12,817 nt of DNA from assembly GCA_030040265.1 (NCBI GenBank), contig JASHUB010000039.1, positions 1 to 12,817 of the forward strand, read 5' to 3'. The translations under genes were made by a program, and so were the position numbers. Numbering within the stretch: position 1 is the stretch's first letter; every line of letters starts with the position of its first letter. The notes under the pieces are model-generated. The model saw only the letters and a list, made by a program, of their open reading frames with translations, made no database searches and was not told the DNA's origin. This document shows positions 5,337 to 10,837 of the stretch, in pieces. Source of the DNA: Microcaldota archaeon. GTDB lineage: Archaea; Micrarchaeota; Micrarchaeia; Micrarchaeales; CABMGC01.

Positions 5337-6962
5337 TTAGGCCTTCTTCTCCTGCTCCCTTTCCCTTAGCTTCGCCATCTTCTCGTCTATGCGCTTCTCG
5401 CTCTCGATTCTCGGAAGCGCGTACTCGTTCATGTCGACCTGCATGTACTCGACAAGCGCCGGGTGGACCGCTGCTATCTGGGCCTTCATGTCTTGTGCGA
5501 GCTTCCTGTAGTCAGGATGCCCCTGTTTCTGCGACCTTAGCTCTATCAGGTGGTGAAGCTCCCTGAGGTTCATCTTCACGTACCAGCGCAGGTGGTACGA
5601 GCGTGGCACGACATACTGCGCCTCTATCGGCATTGTTCCTGAGATTTTCGCATAAAGCTCCTTCGCCTGAGCCATTATCTCGGCGTATTCCCTGGCAAGG
5701 CCTATCGGTTCCAGCTCTGGAGGAAGGTCATAGCCGAGTTCTGCGGTGAGCCTCTGCCTCTCGGTGCTGAGCACCCTGTGCCTGTGGATGTCCCTGAATA
5801 TGCCGTAGTTGGCGCATATCTCGAAGGTGTAGTAAAGGTTCTCGAGCGCCCTCCCTGCCTTGTCCCTCCTGTTCCTTCGTTTTGAGAGGTATGCCGATAT
5901 CAAGGCCTTCTTCTTCTCCTGCGGCATCGACTTGACGCTCTCCTTGAGCTGCGCGAGAGGCAGGTTCGTTTGCGGGTAGAGCATCGCTGCAAGAACGTTG
6001 TTCTCCCCTCCCGCCTCGTAGTCTACCAACCGCAGGTACGCTCCCTCTTGCTGTGGAGCTCTTGGCGCATTCATCGAGGCGAATCCGCTGACGTCTGCGC
6101 GGGTGTTGACTATGTACTCTGAGAGTTGTGCCCTCTTGACGAAAGACGGCAGCACCTTCCTTAGCTCCTCGTGGAGCTCCCTCGCGATGTTCTGCGCTTC
6201 GGTGAGCTCGGATGAGTAGAGCTTTGTGAGCAGGTATTCGAACGCCCTTCCGTTCCCGAACATCCCTATGTTTGTCAGCCTGCCGGCGGTCAGCATGTTC
6301 TTCAGTATATCGCATGCCTTCGCCCTGCAGGCGGTCTCGTATGCGCGGTCCGTTGCCGTGGGGTCCTTTGGCGTGACCTGCTTGACGTAGGCGTTCACGG
6401 TTGGCATCCACTCGACGTATCTGTCAAAGATTCCGTCCATGAATGCGGTGAACTCAGGCTCGTATCTGGACTCCATTATCTTGGGTTCGCGGTACCAGAG
6501 GTATTGCCCGTTGACCTTCTTGTCGAACAGCACGTACCTAGCAGACTTCTCCAGAGGGGAAATGCCGAGCCTCGAGTCGGTTAGCTGGTCGGCCGCAAGG
6601 CTTGAGACCTGCTCGCAAGCAACGTGGACCCCTGCAAGTTCTGCAACCGAGTCGTCTCCGTAGCCAACGAGCACGCGCTCGTAGAACTGCTCTGCCTTCT
6701 CTTGCGCGAGTATGAACGACGACCCGGTCTGCATCGTGCCGCCGCTCTCGTCGAAGATGTCCTTGTTCTTTATGAACTCGTCGAGCAGGATCCTTCTGAC
6801 GCTCTTGTCTGTTCGGCTGTACCTTGAGAACAACGTCCCCTTGATGACCTCCGGAAGGTTGGTAAGGACGAAGATGCTCTTGTCCATGTTCGAGAAGAAC
6901 GGCTTGATTATGTCCTGCTCAGAATCGGTGAATGTTTCTGCAGAGGAATAGTTGCCCCCCAT
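5337..6962 (-). CDS. thyX: Two-domain flavin-dependent thymidylate synthase (ThyX)
   Basis: Would make dTMP from dUMP using methylene-tetrahydrofolate, FAD and NADPH. At 541 residues it is about twice a classic ThyX (220-260). Two ThyX-like halves are visible. Half 1: EQVSSLAADQLTDSRLGI (117-134) leading to EKSARYV (138-144), then GNGRAFEYL (237-245). Half 2: HRHRVLSTERQRLTAE (393-408), then KMNLRELHHLIELR (463-476) with GHPDYR (481-486). The usual RHR-x7-S signature is split: half 2 has RHR but lacks the final Ser, and half 1 has S-x-R-Y but lacks RHR. Long ThyX proteins are known in some bacteria such as Chlamydia, so activity is plausible. The ATG at 6962 follows TATA candidates at 6988-6995 and 7009-7016. 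It leads a two-gene operon. Confidence 0.88.
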   Translation of the reverse strand: MGGNYSSAETFTDSEQDIIKPFFSNMDKSIFVLTNLPEVIKGTLFSRYSRTDKSVRRILLDEFIKNKDIFDESGGTMQTGSSFILAQEKAEQFYERVLVGYGDDSVAELAGVHVACEQVSSLAADQLTDSRLGISPLEKSARYVLFDKKVNGQYLWYREPKIMESRYEPEFTAFMDGIFDRYVEWMPTVNAYVKQVTPKDPTATDRAYETACRAKACDILKNMLTAGRLTNIGMFGNGRAFEYLLTKLYSSELTEAQNIARELHEELRKVLPSFVKRAQLSEYIVNTRADVSGFASMNAPRAPQQEGAYLRLVDYEAGGENNVLAAMLYPQTNLPLAQLKESVKSMPQEKKKALISAYLSKRRNRRDKAGRALENLYYTFEICANYGIFRDIHRHRVLSTERQRLTAELGYDLPPELEPIGLAREYAEIMAQAKELYAKISGTMPIEAQYVVPRSYHLRWYVKMNLRELHHLIELRSQKQGHPDYRKLAQDMKAQIAAVHPALVEYMQVDMNEYALPRIESEKRIDEKMAKLREREQEKKA

Positions 6963-7008
6963 GTGACCACTAGAGAAAGATGCCGTGATTAAACAATCTC
7001 AGACAAGG

Positions 7009-7016
7009 TATAAAAA
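7009..7016. promoter_or_regulatory. TATA-like stretch between thyX and the 47-residue gene
   Basis: The plus strand reads TATAAAAA; the minus strand reads TTTTTATA, 47-54 bases before the thyX ATG. Either strand could use it. The minus-strand reading would give thyX a leader of about 20 bases. A second minus-strand candidate, TTTAATCA, lies nearer thyX at 6988-6995. Confidence 0.4.
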
Positions 7017-7029
7017 TGGGCATTACCAT

Positions 7030-7056
7030 GCCTGCACCCTGCGTAAACGTGCGGGC
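7030..7056 (+). other. 8-bp hairpin upstream of the 47-residue gene
   Basis: GCCTGCAC (7030-7037) pairs with GTGCGGGC (7049-7056), with one U-G pair, around an 11-base loop. TTAGTTTTAAAT follows. A smaller stem, GGCA (7019-7022) with TGCC (7029-7032), shares bases with it, so the two exclude each other. No gene is known to end here. It may be a small RNA or a regulatory structure, or chance. Confidence 0.3.
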
Positions 7057-7060
7057 TTAG

Positions 7061-7070
7061 TTTTAAATAT
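7061..7070 (+). promoter_or_regulatory. TATA box of the 47-residue membrane protein gene
   Basis: TTTTAAATAT lies 21-30 bases before the ATG at 7091. No ribosome binding site follows it. The geometry is that of a leaderless archaeal gene. Confidence 0.6.
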
Positions 7071-7090
7071 TTTAGATGAGACAGCTTTGC

Positions 7091-7234
7091 ATGGCGTTCT
7101 GGTTCGTACCCATAGGAGTATCTGCACTCAGCCCAGAAATGATGGCGTACGGCGTGGCGATCGCTGTTGCAGTAATGGCGCTTCTGATAGGCGCAGGGCA
7201 GCAGATAGCGAGGCACGTCGGCCTCATAAGGTAG
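7091..7234 (+). CDS. Small single-pass membrane protein, 47 residues
   Basis: A 47-residue open frame from ATG to TAG. The N-terminus MAFWFVPIGVSALSPEMM is hydrophobic. A membrane helix spans about residues 18-36 (MAYGVAIAVAVMALLIGAG), and the tail QQIARHVGLIR is basic, suggesting the C-terminus faces the cytoplasm. Three things support it as a gene. A TATA box ends 21 bases before the ATG. The stop falls one base before the stop of the converging DUF218 gene, with no wasted space. The region otherwise holds no gene on either strand. I do not recognise a family. The shape recalls small subunits of membrane complexes such as translocases or proton pumps, but no specific assignment is supported. 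Confidence 0.62.
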   Translation: MAFWFVPIGVSALSPEMMAYGVAIAVAVMALLIGAGQQIARHVGLIR

Positions 7235-7235
7235 T

Positions 7236-7895
7236 TCATTCCATCTTGAACTTGCGGCGAGTCATCTGCATGAACAGGTCGTAGACCTTCTTATCGTAGA
7301 GTCCTTCTATCTCGTATATCTCAGATATCGAGGTATGCATCGCTCCGAGATAGTTTCTGTGCAGCTTGTCTATGACAACGGTCATATTCCTGTATTTCAG
7401 CCTGTGCCTGAGGTCCTTGAGCTCTATGGCCTTCTCCGTCTTTTTTGGATTGGCGTAGATGTCCTTCACCATGTCGAACCACATGCCAATGATCTGCTCC
7501 TTGCTCAGCCCATACCACCTGTCTAGCGCAATCCAGTAGTTCTTGAAGAATCTGGCGCTGTCCGAGACGAGAAACACATGGTTGCCATCGCTGAAGTCGA
7601 GGAACTTCTTGGCGAAGGATATGTTCTGCTCTGCGGTTATCGACTGGTCCTCGATGTGTATTGTGGCGGTGCCAAGGTGCGGCCTCAAGTATTCGGCCAT
7701 CGTGCCGGCTTCCGATTTGTTTGGGTGCGCTACATCAGTATGGCCGCCACACAGGATGACGTGGTCTATCCTATTCTTTTTGACAAAATCAGCGAAACGG
7801 TCTAGGTACTCCTTGTAATCCTTCTTCGACTCATCGAAGAGGCCGAATCCGAATAGTGTAGCGTACCTGGTCAAGCAATCATCGTACCGGATCAT
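7236..7895 (-). CDS. DUF218 (YdcF/SanA-like) domain protein
   Basis: A 219-residue protein whose middle matches the DUF218 pattern: HVILCGGHTD (45-54), SEAGTMAEYL (61-70), the acidic IHIEDQSITAEQN (79-91), and VFLVSDSARFFKNYW (107-121), which corresponds to the family's LVTS/HxxR segment. Bacterial relatives such as SanA and ElyC act in envelope processes, and YdcF binds S-adenosylmethionine; the archaeal role is unknown. No signal peptide or membrane helix is visible, so it appears cytoplasmic. The C-terminal 80 residues are charged and helical. Its ATG overlaps the stop of the SDR gene by four bases (ATGA, 7892-7895), so translation is probably coupled. Its stop lies one base from that of the 47-residue gene. 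Confidence 0.8.
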   Translation of the reverse strand: MIRYDDCLTRYATLFGFGLFDESKKDYKEYLDRFADFVKKNRIDHVILCGGHTDVAHPNKSEAGTMAEYLRPHLGTATIHIEDQSITAEQNISFAKKFLDFSDGNHVFLVSDSARFFKNYWIALDRWYGLSKEQIIGMWFDMVKDIYANPKKTEKAIELKDLRHRLKYRNMTVVIDKLHRNYLGAMHTSISEIYEIEGLYDKKVYDLFMQMTRRKFKME

Positions 7896-8581
7896 GTATT
7901 GGGTCTTCGGATCGTTTGCTCTGTTTCTGGCGTGTCAATTTTGAGATTGCCGATTATCTTTTCGGCGACCAGACGGGCATCCATGTACTTGCCGATGTCA
8001 TCTGGAACTTGTTCGTCGAAGAAGTTAGTCTTCATGCCTCCGGGATACACGCCTATCACGGTTATGCCGTCTTCCTTAACCTCGTTACGCATGGCATCAG
8101 TAAACCCCCTGGCTGCGTACTTGCTCGCCGCATATGCGGAGGACTTTGCACGGCCCTGCAGGGCGCTAGTCGATAGGATGTTGAGTATTATTCCTGACTG
8201 CTGCTTCTTCATGTATTTCAGCGCCGCTTTGGTGCCATAGGCGGTTCCGAAGTAGTTCACTTCCATCATGTCGTGAGCCCTCTTCCAGTCTATCTCGTTG
8301 AGCTCGGAATGCGGGATCCTGACGCCGGCATTATTTACCCACACGTCTATCCTACCGTACTTCTTTGCAGCTTTGTCAGCCAGGTCAAGCAGCTGCTTTT
8401 CCGCTCTTACATCCGCCTGCACGGCATAGCCGCCTATGCGTGAGGCTAACGCCTCTAATGCCTCTTTGGACCTAGCACTTACTACCACTTTGCAGCCCTC
8501 TTTCGAGAATGAGTCGGCGAGAGCCTCTCCGAGCCCTTTGCTCGCACCTGTTATGACGACTACTTTGTCTTTCAGGTTCAT
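7892..8581 (-). CDS. Short-chain dehydrogenase/reductase (SDR), classical type
   Basis: A 229-residue NAD(P)-dependent oxidoreductase; the substrate is unknown. The Rossmann loop TGASKGLG is at residues 11-18, SAR at 35-37 (Arg37 after the second strand suggests NADPH), NNAG at 83-86, N109, catalytic S137 and YAASK at 150-154. PGGMKT then follows, as in classical SDRs. The start is the ATG at 8581. A longer frame continues upstream but runs through the tRNA-Glu gene and is not credible. GTGAT at 8585-8589 could be a ribosome binding site. Only 17 bases separate the tRNA 3' end from this ATG, so the mRNA is probably released by tRNA processing. It is translationally coupled to the DUF218 gene. 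Confidence 0.9.
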   Translation of the reverse strand: MNLKDKVVVITGASKGLGEALADSFSKEGCKVVVSARSKEALEALASRIGGYAVQADVRAEKQLLDLADKAAKKYGRIDVWVNNAGVRIPHSELNEIDWKRAHDMMEVNYFGTAYGTKAALKYMKKQQSGIILNILSTSALQGRAKSSAYAASKYAARGFTDAMRNEVKEDGITVIGVYPGGMKTNFFDEQVPDDIGKYMDARLVAEKIIGNLKIDTPETEQTIRRPNT

Positions 8582-8598
8582 CGCATCACGTGGATTTT

Positions 8599-8673
8599 TG
8601 CTCCCATCGGGATTTGAACCCGAGTTGCAGGGTTGAAAGCCCCGCGTCCTTGGCCGGACTAGACGATGGGAGC
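8599..8673 (-). tRNA. tRNA-Glu (UUC)
   Basis: A full cloverleaf of 75 bases. Acceptor GCTCCCA pairs with TGGGAGC and the discriminator is A. The D-stem GTCT pairs with the AGGAC region. The anticodon stem CGGGG/CCCTG encloses the loop CTTTCAA. The T-arm is TCGGG TTCAAAT CCCGA. The anticodon UUC at 8635-8637 reads Glu codons. No CCA is encoded (AAAA follows) and there is no intron. Confidence 0.97.
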
Positions 8674-8696
8674 GCAAGTAAGAATCTGTCGCCTGC

Positions 8697-8706
8697 GCTT
8701 ATAAAG
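8697..8706 (-). promoter_or_regulatory. Promoter (BRE and TATA) of the tRNA-Glu transcript
   Basis: The minus strand reads GGAAA then CTTTATAAGC, 24-33 bases before the first tRNA base. This is a textbook archaeal BRE plus TATA. The BRE reaches the end of the DUF1599 gene, whose stop is at 8713-8715. It probably drives tRNA, SDR and DUF218 together. Confidence 0.75.
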
Positions 8707-8712
8707 TTTCCT

Positions 8713-9201
8713 TTAGCTCCAGACGTTGTTGAGGAGCATGAGCGCGTATGTCGAATAGTTGACGATGTCGAGGAGGGTGTCTTCTATCTTCTCGTCGAGC
8801 ACCTTCGGCGCCTCCTTCTTGGCCTCGAACACGTACAGGTTCTTGACGCGCGCCAGCTTGTCGTTCATCCTGACTATTACACCGACCACGCCATATCTCA
8901 GGATGTTGTTTGTCCCGTAATCGTGGTTCTTCCGAACCCCTAGGTCGTACGCCTCCTTGAGCAGCGTCTTGTAGTCCCTGCCAAGCAGGTGGAGAGCAAG
9001 CGTCCTCGCGCGCCTGAAGGTCTTCTCTGCTTCTGCAGTGTCGTGGGTGTGTATTATGATCTTCTCGAACACGCCGTGGAGCTCGTCCTGCGCCTGCTCT
9101 ATGTGCTTCACCCTGTTGCCGTCCTTGTAGCCTATGTCCTCGGTCACCTCGAAGAGGTACCTGTGGAAGTGCTTTGCCCACTGTTCGAACGATTCGCTCA
9201 T
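8713..9201 (-). CDS. DUF1599 / MazG-like nucleotide-associated protein
   Basis: A 162-residue all-helical protein. Residues about 90-155 match the DUF1599 (nucleotide-modification-associated domain 1) pattern: NHDYGTNN (92-99), VGVIVRMNDKLARVKNL (106-122), then DEKIEDTLLDIVNYSTYAL (136-154). The acidic residues E137, E140, D141 and D145 resemble the metal-binding set of MazG/all-alpha NTP pyrophosphatases. That enzyme class hydrolyses NTPs or dNTPs to monophosphates, but activity and substrate here are inferred. DUF1599 is common in phages; nothing else here looks viral. The N-terminal 85 residues are helical and unassigned. A T-rich, TATA-like stretch at 9237-9244 lies 36-43 bases before the ATG, between this gene and the PRC-barrel gene. 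Confidence 0.78.
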   Translation of the reverse strand: MSESFEQWAKHFHRYLFEVTEDIGYKDGNRVKHIEQAQDELHGVFEKIIIHTHDTAEAEKTFRRARTLALHLLGRDYKTLLKEAYDLGVRKNHDYGTNNILRYGVVGVIVRMNDKLARVKNLYVFEAKKEAPKVLDEKIEDTLLDIVNYSTYALMLLNNVWS

Positions 9202-9248
9202 GGTGATCAGGAAATGAAAGAATAAGGAAAGAGAAAATTAAAAAGGAC

Positions 9249-9530
9249 TTATCTGGTGAGGTCGTTGACTTCTTCCCTTGTGGCCGGCTCTGTTGCGGAC
9301 TGCGCAGGTGCGGCAACGAGAACGACGTCGCCTACGTTCTTCACGTTCTTGTACAGGATGCTCTTGTTCTTCAATGCACCGCGCACGTCTCCTCCTGCAG
9401 CCTTCCACTTCGCCATCAACAGCCTGCTGACCTCTCCCTTCTCAAGGTCGATTATAACATCCTGCACCTCTCCTAGGAGCTGCCCAGCGTCGCTGTAGAC
9501 GTCCATGTTGTAGATTTCCGTTAGCTTCAT
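9249..9530 (-). CDS. PRC-barrel domain protein
   Basis: A 93-residue small beta-barrel protein. Residues about 1-75 follow the PRC-barrel pattern: YNMDVYSDAGQLLGEVQDV, then IIDLEKGEVSRLLM, then KNKSILYKNVKNVGDVVLV. The final 18 residues (ATEPATREEVNDLTR region) are a polar tail. In archaea such proteins are frequent and often lie near cell-division or RNA-processing genes; they are thought to mediate protein-protein contacts (the bacterial RimM barrel binds a ribosomal protein). No specific partner can be read here. A TATA box at 9551-9559 gives a leaderless arrangement. T-rich sequence after the stop may end transcription before the DUF1599 gene. Confidence 0.88.
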   Translation of the reverse strand: MKLTEIYNMDVYSDAGQLLGEVQDVIIDLEKGEVSRLLMAKWKAAGGDVRGALKNKSILYKNVKNVGDVVLVAAPAQSATEPATREEVNDLTR

Positions 9531-9550
9531 TTTATCGCCTATAGTCTACC

Positions 9551-9559
9551 ATATATTTG
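9551..9559 (-). promoter_or_regulatory. TATA box of the PRC-barrel gene
   Basis: The minus strand reads AAATATAT, 21-29 bases before the ATG at 9530. An upstream TTTTTAAACC at about 9565-9575 may be the T-rich end of the endonuclease transcript or part of this promoter. Confidence 0.55.
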
Positions 9560-9608
9560 AAAAGGTTTAAAAATCTTCGAAAGGTCGACGTGTAGTGGAA
9601 TCTATGCG

Positions 9609-10766
9609 TCAGGGCTGCATCCAGTCTATCTCGTAGTACTCGTTGGCGCTTCTCGGCAACTCTATCTGCCTGACCCTGTAGTAGGTCACTGCCGTCTCGC
9701 GGTCGGCTATGGCTATCAGGAGCTCGAGTCTCTTCTTCCTGGCCGTAGAGATCGCAGCTGCAAGCTCCCTGCCCCCTATGGACTCGTCCTCCCCTAGCGA
9801 AAGCATCGCGTATTTTGGCGGGTCTTTCTTCGGGCTGTCGGCTTCGCCGCCTCTCCGGTGGAACAGGACGTAGTCTATGGGGACGGCGCTCTTGCCGGTC
9901 CTGCCGGGCACCGCCAGGATGAACGTCTTTCTAACGGAGTGCGCCACCCTTATCGCACGCGCCCACTCTGATATCAAGAGCCTCGACTCCTTGGGGAACA
10001 CGTGTATCACGTGCTTCGAATGCGTCCAGTTTGCGTTGTCCTTGCTGAAAGGCTTTGTTCCTGGGAAGTAGACTCGGAAATGCGTGCCGAACTTGAACCC
10101 GGTCTTTACGACATAACCTTTGTCGCGCCAGTCCTTGTACACCTTGTAGAGCATGGGAAAATGCTCCCTCTGTTCGGTAGCATACTGCACGAGTTCGCCG
10201 CGTGTTGCGTTCCTCAGCTTCAGCATGCCCTTCTCCACGAGGAACAGGGTTTCGTAGGCGTCGAGTTTGTTGAGCCTCCCTCGCTCTGGAGCCTTGTACG
10301 CTCCGTACTGCCCTATCCAGTAGCTCTTGAACAGCTTCGCTGCAGCATCGCTGTCATCTACAACGGTCATGAGGTCGGCTTTGAAGAACGTGCCGTTGAG
10401 CCTCATCTTCGGTAACGGAGCCTTCGACGCCGGGTACAGCTTGGCCTTGGTCCAGCCCTGAGCCTTGTGCTTCGTGTCCGGATCCCTTGCGACAAGACCC
10501 CTGTCCCTCCAGTCCTTGTATGTGAAATACCTTGCGATGAACTTGGCGTCGTCCCAGTGTTTCGCGGCTACATCGTTGAACGTTACTTCCCTGTCTCCCC
10601 GCTTGCAGTCTGCGTTCCTCGAGTCCATCAGGTACAGGGTTTCCTCTACGGACAGCTCCAGTCCGGTTCCCTTCGGCACGCCAAAGAAGCCCCTCTTCAG
10701 TATGTCACGCGTAGACTGGTCTGCGGCCACCGCTTTCCCGCTCCCAACGAGCTTTAGCTCTAGCAT
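9609..10766 (-). CDS. endA: tRNA-splicing endonuclease, three-unit single-chain type
   Basis: Cuts the bulge-helix-bulge of pre-tRNAs to remove introns. In this 385-residue chain the catalytic unit is in the middle: HFRVYFPG with Y233, THSKHVIHVF with H249, and HSVRKTFILAV with K280, the family triad. An N-terminal unit (residues about 1-160) repeats the N-domain pattern (GFFGVPKG, LSVEETLYLM) and a degenerate half (YKDWRDRGLVA) without the triad. A second N-domain pattern (LDAYETLFLVEKG, 168-180) opens the catalytic unit. A C-terminal unit (about 294-385) ends in YYEIDWMQP. The order matches the epsilon-type enzyme described in ARMAN archaea. The ATG at 10766 is chosen because a TATA box lies 21-28 bases before it; longer starts at 10802 or the TTG at 10847 would contain that box. 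Confidence 0.9.
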   Translation of the reverse strand: MLELKLVGSGKAVAADQSTRDILKRGFFGVPKGTGLELSVEETLYLMDSRNADCKRGDREVTFNDVAAKHWDDAKFIARYFTYKDWRDRGLVARDPDTKHKAQGWTKAKLYPASKAPLPKMRLNGTFFKADLMTVVDDSDAAAKLFKSYWIGQYGAYKAPERGRLNKLDAYETLFLVEKGMLKLRNATRGELVQYATEQREHFPMLYKVYKDWRDKGYVVKTGFKFGTHFRVYFPGTKPFSKDNANWTHSKHVIHVFPKESRLLISEWARAIRVAHSVRKTFILAVPGRTGKSAVPIDYVLFHRRGGEADSPKKDPPKYAMLSLGEDESIGGRELAAAISTARKKRLELLIAIADRETAVTYYRVRQIELPRSANEYYEIDWMQP

Positions 10767-10786
10767 CGAATTCACGACAGACTTAG

Positions 10787-10794
10787 TATTAAAA
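10787..10794 (-). promoter_or_regulatory. TATA box of the splicing endonuclease gene
   Basis: The minus strand reads TTTTAATA, 21-28 bases before the ATG at 10766. It sits back to back with the TATA box of the divergent gene. Confidence 0.6.
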
Positions 10795-10808
10795 GTTTGC
10801 ATGGATAA

Positions 10809-10818
10809 GTATCTATAC
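10809..10818 (+). promoter_or_regulatory. TATA box of the LPG-synthase-like gene
   Basis: GTATCTATAC lies 20-29 bases before the GTG start at 10838. Only about 14 bases separate it from the opposing TATA box, so the two genes share a compact divergent promoter. Confidence 0.5.
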
Positions 10819-10837
10819 CTTTTGAGAAGGCGGCGGC

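Noticed and set aside
5728..6411. 227-residue minus-strand frame inside thyX in another phase
   Set aside because: Low-complexity Arg/Gly/Ala-rich translation; thyX in the other phase is clear.
8582..8677. N-terminal extension of the SDR frame up to 8677
   Set aside because: The extension is read straight through the tRNA-Glu gene; the conserved Rossmann start fits the ATG at 8581.
9192..9212. TGATCA palindrome just before the DUF1599 gene as an operator
   Set aside because: A single six-base palindrome is expected by chance and has no partner site nearby.
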